DNA of 24,705 bases, from positions 1 to 24,705 of the forward strand of contig JASFUT010000011.1 in NCBI GenBank assembly GCA_050050175.1. The letters are read 5' to 3'. A model generated the notes under the pieces. That model had not been told where the DNA came from, ran no database searches, and worked only from the letters and a program-made list of their open reading frames with translations. The DNA comes from CAVQCX01 sp050050175. GTDB lineage: Bacteria > Pseudomonadota > Gammaproteobacteria > Chromatiales > Chromatiaceae. Positions 1 through 7,577 of the stretch are shown here, piece by piece (the stretch's first letter is position 1; every line of letters begins with the position of its first letter). Position numbers and translations under genes: made by a program.

Positions 1-301
1 GGGGACCGACGCCGTGGCAGGCAGGCGCCGGGCCCCGAGGTGCGCCGCTCCCTAAAGCCACCACCCCGTCCGCGAGCCCCCTGCATCCCCTGGCGCCGCA
101 ACCCCCGGAAGCTGCGCACGCCGGGCCGCGCGGGCCTCTGCCGCGGGCACCCACCGCGCACGCCGCCACGGAACCGAAAACTCACACGCATAGAAAGGGC
201 TGAATGGAACACCCCTGCCGCCATATCGTCTAACGTTGAATAAAGCGCGCCGCAAACCTTGACGACTTCCCGAGGATGGTCTCAGTCACCAGAGGTGCAG
301 C
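1..301. other. Upstream region of prkA, no convincing gene
   Basis: This stretch lies before the first clear gene. Several frames are open only because the DNA is so GC-rich. One plus-strand frame is open from the left edge to a TGA at 201-203 and encodes a proline/alanine-rich tail. It could be the end of a gene entering from the left, but nothing in its composition proves that. The right part (about 180-301) is lower in GC and holds the promoter candidate listed separately. A GAGGTG ribosome-binding site sits just before the ATG at 302. Confidence 0.5.
206..233 (+). promoter_or_regulatory. Probable RpoE/AlgU-type (ECF sigma) promoter of prkA
   Basis: The sequence reads GGAACAC (206-212), 15 bases, then GTCTAA (228-233). 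The sigma-E consensus as I recall it from E. coli is GGAACTT, about 15 bases, GTCTAA. The -10 element is therefore a full match, the -35 element matches 5 of 7, and the spacing is exact. Transcription would begin near 240, giving a leader of about 60 bases before the prkA ATG at 302. The assignment is by eye; no scoring matrix was run. Confidence 0.6.
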
Positions 302-2251
302 ATGACGAGGAGCAGCCAGGAGAGAGAATCGGACTTTCTGTCGTCCCTGACCGAGTTCACCAAGGAGCACAAGGCCCGTCATTGGGAGGGGACGTTCCGC
401 GAGTTCCTCGAGACGGTAACCCCCGGGCATGCCGACCAGCTCGCGCGGTCGAGCCATCAGTACATCTGGGACATGCTGCGCTGGTACGGCGAGCAGCACG
501 GTGCCCGGGATGAGGAGGGAGCGCCCTCGCACCGCCACCTTTTCGCGAACGAGCTCTTTGGAATCGATCGGGCACTCGAGCGTATTACCGACTACTTCAA
601 GGCGGCCAGCGCCGGCTCCGAGGTCGGCAGACGGCTCCTGCTCCTGCTCGGTCCGCCGTCGGGGGGCAAGTCCACCCTGGTCATCCTGCTCAAGCGGGCC
701 CTCGAGGAATACAGCCACACGGACCCCGGTGCGCTCTATGCCGTCGACGGCTGCCCGGTGCACGAGTCGCCCCTGCACCTGGTCCCGCACAGTCTCAGGG
801 GCGATTTCCGCGAGACCTACGGGGTGGACATCCAGGGCGAGACCTGCCCCTACTGCCGCGCCCGGCTCGAGGACGAGTTCGAGGGCGACTTCATGCGCTT
901 CCCGGTGAAGCGCGTCTTCCTCTCCGAGGCCTCGCGCGTGGGCGTGGGCACCTATGCCCCCCACGACCCGACCACCGCCGACATCGCGGATCTGGTGGGC
1001 TCGGTGGACCTCTCGAAGGTCGCCGACTATGGCGACGAGGGCGATCCGCGGGCCTGGTCCTGGTCCGGCGCGGTCTACGCGGCCAGCCGCGGCCTGCTGG
1101 AAATGATCGAGATCCTCAAGGTCAAGCGCGAGTTTCTCTACCTGCTTCTCACGCTCACCCAGGAGAAGAACGTCAAGGTCGCGCGCTTCCCGCTCATCTA
1201 CCTCGACGAGACCATCCTCGCACACACCAATCTTGCGGAATTCAACAAGTTCCTACAGGAGAAGGAGAACGAGGCGCTGCTGGACCGCATGGTGATCGTC
1301 CAGGTCCCTTATACCCTGTCCTACATGGACGAGGCGCGGATCTACGACAAGCTGATTGCCCATGCGCCCGCCTTCCGGGACGTGCACCTCGACCCTCACT
1401 GCCTGAAGCTCGCCGCCATCTTCGCGATACTCACCCGCCTGAGGAAGAGCGATCGCGAGGATCTGGACCTGTCCCGGAAGCTGAGACTCTACGCGGGCGA
1501 GGACGTCGAGAAGGTCTCGTCCTCGGACGTGGAGCGGATCCACCGCGAGACCCCGGACGAGGGCCTGACGGGCGTGAGCCCCCGGTTCGTGGTCAACGCC
1601 CTGTCCAACGCCATCACGCGCACCGAGACCGACAGCCTGACCAGCATGGAGGTGCTGCTCGCGTTGAAGGACTCCATAGAGTCGGACGCGCGGATGGAGA
1701 CCAAGCACAAGAACGCCTGGATCGACTTCCTGGTGACCGCACGAAAGGACTTCTACAACCGATGGGTCAAGGAGGACGTGCACAAGGCGCTGTTCACCTC
1801 GTTCGAGGAGGAGGCCCAGTCCCTGCTCGACAAGTACCTGGACGAGGTCGAGGCGGCCCTCGACCACACTCAGGTGGAGGACCCCATAACGGGCGAGACC
1901 CGCGCCCCGGACGAGCGTTTCATGCGCTCCGTGGAGGAGAAGATCGAGATCTCCGATTCGGGCAAGACGAGCTTCCGCCAGGAGGTGGTCCGCAAGGCCA
2001 TGGTGGCCTACAAGCACGGCGAGAAGTTCACCCTGGACAGCCACGCGCGCCTGCACGAAGCCATAGAGCGCTACCTCTTCGAGGAGCGGCGCGATGTGCT
2101 TCGGCTGGTCACCTCCAAGGCGAGGCCCGACGAGGACGCCCAGAAGAAGATCTCGGCAGTGGAGGAGCGCCTCATCAAGGACTACGGCTACGACGCCCAT
2201 TCCGCCCGGGAGGCACTGAATTACGTCACCACCCTGCTCTCCCAGGAGTGA
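302..2251 (+). CDS. prkA: PrkA family serine protein kinase (AAA-kinase)
   Basis: This is a 649-residue cytoplasmic protein of the PrkA family, which joins an AAA-type ATPase core to a C-terminal kinase-like domain. The Walker A motif GPPSGGKST lies at about residues 117-125. A CPYC pair follows at residues 182-185. The conserved PrkA segments around ADLVGSVDLSKVADYG, LLTLTQE and NEALLDRM are all present. The CPYC region and the C-terminal PDERFMRSVEEKIEIS block resemble Bacillus PrkA more than E. coli YeaG, judged from memory of both sequences. Length is normal for the family (about 630-650). It leads a plus-strand cluster with yeaH and spoVR, the usual partners. Known members respond to stress or nitrogen limitation or act in sporulation; the target protein here is unknown. 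The ATG at 302 has a GAGGTG upstream. A sigma-E-like promoter at 206-233 probably drives it. Confidence 0.95.
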   Translation: MTRSSQERESDFLSSLTEFTKEHKARHWEGTFREFLETVTPGHADQLARSSHQYIWDMLRWYGEQHGARDEEGAPSHRHLFANELFGIDRALERITDYFKAASAGSEVGRRLLLLLGPPSGGKSTLVILLKRALEEYSHTDPGALYAVDGCPVHESPLHLVPHSLRGDFRETYGVDIQGETCPYCRARLEDEFEGDFMRFPVKRVFLSEASRVGVGTYAPHDPTTADIADLVGSVDLSKVADYGDEGDPRAWSWSGAVYAASRGLLEMIEILKVKREFLYLLLTLTQEKNVKVARFPLIYLDETILAHTNLAEFNKFLQEKENEALLDRMVIVQVPYTLSYMDEARIYDKLIAHAPAFRDVHLDPHCLKLAAIFAILTRLRKSDREDLDLSRKLRLYAGEDVEKVSSSDVERIHRETPDEGLTGVSPRFVVNALSNAITRTETDSLTSMEVLLALKDSIESDARMETKHKNAWIDFLVTARKDFYNRWVKEDVHKALFTSFEEEAQSLLDKYLDEVEAALDHTQVEDPITGETRAPDERFMRSVEEKIEISDSGKTSFRQEVVRKAMVAYKHGEKFTLDSHARLHEAIERYLFEERRDVLRLVTSKARPDEDAQKKISAVEERLIKDYGYDAHSAREALNYVTTLLSQE

Positions 2252-2351
2252 CGGGGATGCCGGGCAGGTACCCTGGGTCGAGACCGGTCCACTCCAGTCG
2301 ATCACGGTGGCTCGCCCCCGCTGCGGCCGGCGCGCGCCGATCGGGAGCTGT

Positions 2352-3530
2352 ATGACGGACGCCAGAGAAATCCCACCGAGCGGCGACCACAGTCGCTGGT
2401 ACGAGCTGTTCTCGCGCGGAACGCGCGACTGGCTGCGCCACAACCAGAAGGTGCGACAGGCCGTGCGCCGGCGCCTGGCCGAAATGGCCATGGAGCCGGA
2501 CGTGCTCTCGGGCGACGCCGAGCGCAAGGTCCAGGTCCCCGTGCGTTTCATGGAGCACTATCGCTTCCGGCTGGCCGACCCCGGCGAGACCGAGGGGGTG
2601 GGTCAGGGTGAGGCCGAGCCAGGCGACGTGCTCCGGCCGGGACGTCCCGGCGGGGGGGCCGGCGAGCGCGGCGCCAGCGGCGAAGGCGACGGCGGGGTCG
2701 AGCTGGTGCTGGAGTTCGAGGCCGACGAGCTGATCGAGTGGCTTTGGGAGGAGCTGCGCCTGCCCAACCTGGAGCCCAAGCGCGGCGACCTGGAGGAGGT
2801 GGAGTACGAGCGCGCGGGCTGGGACCGTCGCGGGGCGCGGGCGCGCCTCGACCGGCGCCGCTCGCTCAAGGAGTCCATCAAGCGCCGCCGCGTGCAGCCC
2901 GAGGGCCCGGCCTTCACCAACGAGGATCTGCGCTTCCGGCAGCTGGTTCAGCGGCGCCGGCCCTCCACGCAGGCCGCGGTGTTCTTCGCCATGGACGTCT
3001 CCTCCAGCGTGAGCGCGGAAGAGCGCCGCCTGGCCAAGAGCTTCTTCTTCTGGGCGCTTCAGGGCCTGCGTCGCCAGTACGCGCGCATCGAGCCGGTGTT
3101 CATCGCGCACACCATACAGGCCTGGGAGTTCCCCGAGCAGGACTTCTTCAAGGTGACGGCCGAAGGCGGCACCGTGGCGTCCACGGCATTCGAGAAGGTA
3201 CTCGAGGTGATCGAGGAGCGGTATGACCCCGGGGCTTACAACCTCTATCTGTTCTATGCGTCCGATGGCGAGAACTTCCGCGAGGACCGCGAGCGCTCGG
3301 TGGACGCACTCGACCGCATCACCGCCCTGACCCGCTTCGCGGGCTATCTGGAGACTGCCTCCACCCACCGGCATCTCCTGGACAGCGAGACGGCGCGACT
3401 GTTTCGTGCGCAGGCCGACAACGGCCGCGCGGTGGGCACTTTCGGCCTGCGCAACGAGGCGGAGGTGTGGGCGGCCATCCGGCGGTTCTTCACCTGGGCC
3501 TTGTCCGACGAGGAGGCCGAGGAGGCCTGA
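2352..3530 (+). CDS. yeaH: YeaH/YhbH family protein (DUF444, von Willebrand A-like)
   Basis: This 392-residue protein belongs to the DUF444 family (YeaH in E. coli, YhbH in Bacillus), the standard partner of PrkA. The N-terminal part carries the conserved charged segment around residues 10-60. It is followed by a glycine-rich low-complexity linker (about residues 80-115) that is typical of the family. The C-terminal half is a von Willebrand A-like domain with the metal-site motif DVSSS starting at Asp215, then SFFFWAL and FIAHT. I chose the ATG at 2352 over one 45 bases upstream because GGGAG at 2343-2347 is well placed and the extra residues do not fit the family. It starts 100 bases after prkA ends. 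The precise biochemical role is not known; it is thought to work with PrkA in stress adaptation. Confidence 0.93.
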   Translation: MTDAREIPPSGDHSRWYELFSRGTRDWLRHNQKVRQAVRRRLAEMAMEPDVLSGDAERKVQVPVRFMEHYRFRLADPGETEGVGQGEAEPGDVLRPGRPGGGAGERGASGEGDGGVELVLEFEADELIEWLWEELRLPNLEPKRGDLEEVEYERAGWDRRGARARLDRRRSLKESIKRRRVQPEGPAFTNEDLRFRQLVQRRRPSTQAAVFFAMDVSSSVSAEERRLAKSFFFWALQGLRRQYARIEPVFIAHTIQAWEFPEQDFFKVTAEGGTVASTAFEKVLEVIEERYDPGAYNLYLFYASDGENFREDRERSVDALDRITALTRFAGYLETASTHRHLLDSETARLFRAQADNGRAVGTFGLRNEAEVWAAIRRFFTWALSDEEAEEA

Positions 3531-3535
3531 CGAAA

Positions 3536-3585
3536 GATATGATTTCACATATTTAACAGATAGTTAAGCTTTTAAGTTAACAAGG
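3536..3585. promoter_or_regulatory. AT-rich island with TTAAC/GTTAA half-sites
   Basis: Directly after yeaH the GC-rich sequence gives way to about 50 bases of mostly A and T. Within it are TTAAC at 3553-3557, GTTAA at 3563-3567 (an inverted pair with a 5-base spacer) and the palindrome GTTAAC at 3576-3581. CTTTTAA at 3569-3575 also occurs in the other AT-rich island of the window. TTCACA (3544-3549) and TTAACA (3553-3558) resemble -35 boxes, but neither has a good -10 partner at 16-18 bases. It may be an operator or a secondary promoter for spoVR, 220 bases downstream; this is inference. I see no terminator hairpin between yeaH and spoVR. Confidence 0.4.
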
Positions 3586-3807
3586 CTTCGATGACTTCAG
3601 GCGGCGGCCGCGTCCATCCGTCCCGCCATCGCTGGCACGACCGGACCAGACCGGTGAAACCGCGGCGACGCCGGGTCACCCGGACACGCTGACCGCCCTT
3701 CGTCCGCAGGAGGCCGGGAACGTGCAGTCTCTACGTTCGACGCCTCTGCGGTGGGCCATTCAGGCTTGGGCAGGATGCCGGAGCAGCCGCCAGGGGGACC
3801 CCCACCC

Positions 3808-5175
3808 ATGGAAGCAAAGCTGAGGCAGTACATTCCACAGGTCGAGGCGCTGGCGCGAGACCTCGGGCTGGACTACTTCCCCGTGGAGTTCGAGGTGGTG
3901 CCGCCCTCCTTCATGATGGAGATCTCCATCTACGGGCTGCCCGTGCGCATGCCCCACTGGTCCTTCGGGCTGCGCTACATATACCAGCTGGTGCAGCACC
4001 GCATGGGCCACTCCCGGGTGTTCGAGGTGGTCTTCCCCGGCGACCCCGGCCGGGCCTACCTGGCGAACAACAACTCCCTGGAGGAGAACACCCTGGTGGT
4101 CTCCCATGTCCTGGGACACGCCGATTTCGCCAAGAATAACAAGCTCTTTGCGGACAGCCAGAGCCAGGTGGGCCACCACATCGTGGAGCAGGCCGCCGCC
4201 CACGCGCACCAGATCACCCATGCCATGGACGTCCACGGGCTTGAGCGGGTGGAGCGGGTTCTGGATGCCGCACTGGCCCTTGAGCAGCACATAGACACCC
4301 ATCTCGGGCTGCACCGCGAGCCCTATCCGGCCTATCTGGCGCCCGAGGCGCCCCGCCCGGAGCAGGACAGCTTCCGCCGGCGCTTCGATGAGCTCACGGA
4401 CGAGGCCCCCTCGCCGCGCCTATCGGTGGAGCGGCGCCGAGGCCCCCTGCCGCCGGAGCCGGAGCATGACCTGCTGTGGTTCATTGCACGCTACGCCCCG
4501 GAAATGGAGGACTGGGAGCGCGATATCTTCCTGACCGTCCGTGCCGAGTCCTTCTATTTCTACCCGGTGTTCGCCTGCCAGATCATGAACGAGGGGTGGG
4601 CCTCCTACTGGCATGCCCGGCTGCTGCGCGAGGCCGACTTCCTGCCCTCGGATCTCTACGTCCAGGCCGCAAAGACCCACTCGGACGTGGTGCGGCCCTA
4701 CGCGGGCGAAAGCCAGGTGGCGCTGTCGGTCAATCCCTACCACCTCGGCTTCTTCCTCTGGGAGCGGATCATCGCCGAGCAGGGACTGGACGCCGCCCGC
4801 CGGATCATGACCACCGAGGACGACTTCGCCTTCGTGCGCAACCACCTCTCCGCGGACGTCGCCGACGAGCTGGATCTGTTCGAGTACCGGGCCGAGCGCT
4901 CGGGTCGCATCACCGTGGAGGAGCGGGACGTCAACCGGCTGCGCGAGCTCGTCCTGGCGCCCAAGTTCAACTTCGGTACCCCGCGGATCGCAGTCGAGGA
5001 GCTGCGGGCCGACGGGCGGCTCATCCTGCGCCACCAGCACGAGACGGACGGTCGCGGCCTGGATCTGCAGCGCGCCCAGAAAGTGCTGGAGTACATCCAC
5101 CGCGTCTGGCGGCGGCCGGTGGTGCTTCACACCGTGGACGCGCACGGCGACCCAAGGAAGCTCAAGGTGGGCTGA
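3808..5175 (+). CDS. spoVR: SpoVR family protein
   Basis: This 455-residue soluble protein is a SpoVR family member (stage V sporulation protein R in Bacillus, YcgB in E. coli). Hallmarks are the N-terminal FPVEFEVVPPSFM block, MPHWSFG, the HVLGHADFAKNN segment, the central IMNEGWASYWHARLLRE motif, and the SVNPYHLGFFLWERI block. The C-terminal RPVVLHTV segment near the end is also typical. The start at 3808 is preferred because AGGGGGA at 3792-3798 is well spaced and the Bacillus protein begins similarly with a short acidic helix; in-frame ATGs at 3751 and 3775 are possible. It follows yeaH after 277 bases, so it may have its own promoter. Its stop codon lies inside the end of a convergent small membrane-protein gene. 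In non-sporulating bacteria its biochemical role is unknown; linkage to PrkA/YeaH suggests a shared stress function. Confidence 0.94.
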   Translation: MEAKLRQYIPQVEALARDLGLDYFPVEFEVVPPSFMMEISIYGLPVRMPHWSFGLRYIYQLVQHRMGHSRVFEVVFPGDPGRAYLANNNSLEENTLVVSHVLGHADFAKNNKLFADSQSQVGHHIVEQAAAHAHQITHAMDVHGLERVERVLDAALALEQHIDTHLGLHREPYPAYLAPEAPRPEQDSFRRRFDELTDEAPSPRLSVERRRGPLPPEPEHDLLWFIARYAPEMEDWERDIFLTVRAESFYFYPVFACQIMNEGWASYWHARLLREADFLPSDLYVQAAKTHSDVVRPYAGESQVALSVNPYHLGFFLWERIIAEQGLDAARRIMTTEDDFAFVRNHLSADVADELDLFEYRAERSGRITVEERDVNRLRELVLAPKFNFGTPRIAVEELRADGRLILRHQHETDGRGLDLQRAQKVLEYIHRVWRRPVVLHTVDAHGDPRKLKVG

Positions 5176-5473
5176 GATCGCCCGAGAGCCCCGGCCACAG
5201 GTCGAGACCGAGGATCAGGAAGCCCGCCGAGAGCGCGGTGCAGCCGGCCACGACCAGGGCCTGCCGCAGCACGAATCCGCGGCTCACCAGCGTCCTGGCC
5301 CCGAGGAGCGCACCCACTGCGGTCACCAGGAAGCCGAACTCGCTGATCAGCAGGAGCGTCAGCAGGGGCAGCGCCTGCTCCGTGGCCGGGCTGGTCGCGC
5401 CCGACTGGACCAGCACCAGGGCCAGGATCAGGCCCACACCCAGGGCGACCCAGGGAAAGCGGTCTTTGGTCAT
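5162..5473 (-). CDS. Small three-helix membrane protein downstream of ligA
   Basis: This 103-residue protein has no family I recognise. The sequence shows three hydrophobic stretches, roughly residues 8-23, 35-57 and 68-90, so it is probably a small inner-membrane protein. It has a short charged N-terminus (MTKDRF) and ends in a proline-containing tail. The start is well supported: GGAGGAG lies 8 bases before the ATG on the minus strand. It begins 82 bases after ligA and in the same direction, so it is probably the last gene of the smc-zipA-ligA transcription unit. Its last 14 bases overlap the end of spoVR on the other strand. No catalytic motif is visible. A role in the envelope is only a guess from its location. 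Confidence 0.72.
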   Translation of the reverse strand: MTKDRFPWVALGVGLILALVLVQSGATSPATEQALPLLTLLLISEFGFLVTAVGALLGARTLVSRGFVLRQALVVAGCTALSAGFLILGLDLWPGLSGDLSPP

Positions 5474-5555
5474 GTATCGAGCTCCTCCGGGAACCTGGGT
5501 TGCGGTCGTCGCCGGGCTGACGGCTCCCCGCGCCCGCACCGCGAGGGGACGGGAC

Positions 5556-7577
5556 CTACTGCAGACCGTCCAGGAGCCGCTGCAGAGCGGCCTCATCGAG
5601 AACACGCACGCCTAGATCCCGGGCCCTTTCCAGCTTGGAGCCGGGATCGGCGCCGACCACCAGGTAATCGGTCTTGCTGGAGACACTCCCGGTGACCTTG
5701 GCGCCGAGGGCCTCGAGCTCGTCCTTGACCGCGTCTCTCGGGCGATCGAGCGCTCCCGTGAGCACGAAGGTCCTTCCCTTCAGGGGCAGGTCCCCGGCGG
5801 GAACGGCCCGGCCGACCTCCCAGCGGACCCCCGCCCGGCGGAGCTTCTCGATGACCTCCCGGTTGTGGTCCTGGCGAAAGAATGCGGCGACGTGGCTGGC
5901 CACCACCGGGCCGACGTCGGCGATTTCCTGGAGCCGCTCCTGGCCGGCCCGCTCGACCTCCTCCAGGCTGCCAAGCTCCGCGGCCAGGGCCTTGGCCGTC
6001 GCCTCTCCCACTTCGCGGATGCCCAGCGCGTACAGAAACCGGGCGAGCGTGGTGTCCTTGCTGCGTTCGAGCGCCGCCGCCAGATTCGCGGCGGACTTCT
6101 CGGCCATGCGCTCCAGCCCCGCGAGCCGGTCCTTGTCCAGGAAGTAGAGGTCGGCGGGGTCCCGCACCAGCCCCTTGTCCACCAGCTGGTCCACCAGCTT
6201 GTCTCCCAGCCCGTCGATGTCCAGCGCGCGGCGCGAGGCGAAGTGCTTGATCGCCTCCTTGCGCTGGGCGGGGCAGTACAGCCCCCCCGAGCAGCGGGCC
6301 ACCACCTCACCCTCCGGCCGGACCACCTCCGAGCCGCAGACCGGGCACCGCGTGGGCAGCTCCACCTTCAGGGCCCCCTCGGGTCGGCGCTCGGGAAGCA
6401 CCCGCACCACCTCCGGAATGACGTCGCCGGCGCGGCGCACGAACACCGTGTCGCCCACCCGCACGTCCTTGCGCTCGATCTCGTCCATGTTGTGGAGCGT
6501 GGCATTGCTCACCGTCACGCCGCCTACGAACACCGGCTCGAGGCGCGCCACCGGGGTGATCGCGCCCGTGCGGCCCACCTGGAACTCCACCGCACGCACG
6601 GTGGTGAGCTCCTCCTGGGCCGGGAACTTGTAGGCGACCGCCCAGCGCGGCGCGCGCGAGACGAAACCGAGCAGACCCTGGGCCTCCAGGCTGTCGACCT
6701 TGAACACGATGCCGTCGATGTCGTAGTCGAGGCTCTCGCGGCGCGCCGCCATCTCCCGGTAGTAATCCAGGCAAGCCTCCAGGCCGTCGAGCACGGCCAG
6801 CTCGGGCGAGACAGGCAGTCCCCACGCCTTGAGCCGCCCCAGGACCCCGCTCTGGGAATTGGCCGGGGGTCCGCCGGCGATCTCCCCGAAGCCGTAGGTG
6901 AGAAAGCGCAGGGGCCTTTCGGCGCTGATCCGGGAGTCGAGCTGGCGAAGGCTCCCGGCCGCGGCGTTTCGCGGGTTGACGAAGGTCTTCTCCCCCTTCT
7001 CGCGCTGGCGCTCGTTGAGTGCCTGGAAGCCCGCGTGGGACATGAAGACCTCGCCCCGCACCTCCACCACATCCGGCCAGTCCCGGCCGCGCAGCCTGAG
7101 CGGCACCGCATCGATGGTACGCACGTTCTGGGTGACATTCTCGCCCCGGGCTCCGTCGCCGCGGGTGGCCGCCTCCACGAGCCGCCCGAGCTCGTAGCGG
7201 ATGCTGATGGCGAGCCCGTCGAGCTTGGGCTCGGCCTCGTAGCGCACGGGGGGCTGCGCGCCCAGGCGCTCGCGGACCCGGCGGTCGAAGTCGCGCATCT
7301 CGTCCTCGCCGAGCGCATTCGACAGAGAGAGCATGGGCACCCGGTGGCGCACCTCCTCGAAGGCGTCCAGAGGGGCGGCCCCGACGCGCTGGGTCGGGGA
7401 CTCGGGGGTCACCAGATCCGGATACTCGGCCTCCAGTGCCTGGAGCTCGCGCATCAGCCGGTCGTACTCGCTGTCGGGGATCTCCGGCTGGTCGAGCACG
7501 TAGTAGAGATAGTTGTGGTGGTCTATCTCCTCGCGGAGCCGGCCCGCACGTCTGGTGGCACTCGCCGGCGCACTCAC
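5556..7577 (-). CDS. ligA: NAD-dependent DNA ligase LigA
   Basis: This 673-residue enzyme seals nicks in duplex DNA using NAD+ during replication and repair. The order of domains is normal. An N-terminal Ia domain has the HNYLYYVLD and IPDSEYDRL motifs. The adenylation domain carries the catalytic lysine K118 in EPKLDG. An OB fold follows, then a zinc finger (CPVCG and two later cysteines in ARCSGGLYC), helix-hairpin-helix repeats and a C-terminal BRCT domain starting near the LKGRTFVLTG segment. Length is standard. The start codon is GTG and overlaps the zipA stop as GTGA, which implies translational coupling. No ATG start fits better. It is the third gene of the minus-strand operon smc-zipA-ligA, an arrangement known in Pseudomonas. 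Confidence 0.98.
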   Translation of the reverse strand: MSAPASATRRAGRLREEIDHHNYLYYVLDQPEIPDSEYDRLMRELQALEAEYPDLVTPESPTQRVGAAPLDAFEEVRHRVPMLSLSNALGEDEMRDFDRRVRERLGAQPPVRYEAEPKLDGLAISIRYELGRLVEAATRGDGARGENVTQNVRTIDAVPLRLRGRDWPDVVEVRGEVFMSHAGFQALNERQREKGEKTFVNPRNAAAGSLRQLDSRISAERPLRFLTYGFGEIAGGPPANSQSGVLGRLKAWGLPVSPELAVLDGLEACLDYYREMAARRESLDYDIDGIVFKVDSLEAQGLLGFVSRAPRWAVAYKFPAQEELTTVRAVEFQVGRTGAITPVARLEPVFVGGVTVSNATLHNMDEIERKDVRVGDTVFVRRAGDVIPEVVRVLPERRPEGALKVELPTRCPVCGSEVVRPEGEVVARCSGGLYCPAQRKEAIKHFASRRALDIDGLGDKLVDQLVDKGLVRDPADLYFLDKDRLAGLERMAEKSAANLAAALERSKDTTLARFLYALGIREVGEATAKALAAELGSLEEVERAGQERLQEIADVGPVVASHVAAFFRQDHNREVIEKLRRAGVRWEVGRAVPAGDLPLKGRTFVLTGALDRPRDAVKDELEALGAKVTGSVSSKTDYLVVGADPGSKLERARDLGVRVLDEAALQRLLDGLQ

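Noticed and set aside
3..203. Plus-strand frame open from the left edge, possible end of a truncated gene
   Set aside because: The other frames here are also open, the encoded proline/alanine-rich stretch matches nothing, and without the upstream sequence it cannot be supported.
230..1225. Minus-strand open frame (331 codons) opposite prkA
   Set aside because: It lies antisense to a fully conserved PrkA; composition and lack of motifs mark it as a shadow.
3633..3647. TGGCACG, a possible sigma-54 -24 half-site upstream of spoVR
   Set aside because: Ten bases after the GG the sequence is CC, not GC, so the essential -12 element is missing.
3709..3740. GGAACGT as a second sigma-E -35 element before spoVR
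   Set aside because: At 15-17 bases downstream there is no GTCTAA-like -10 element.
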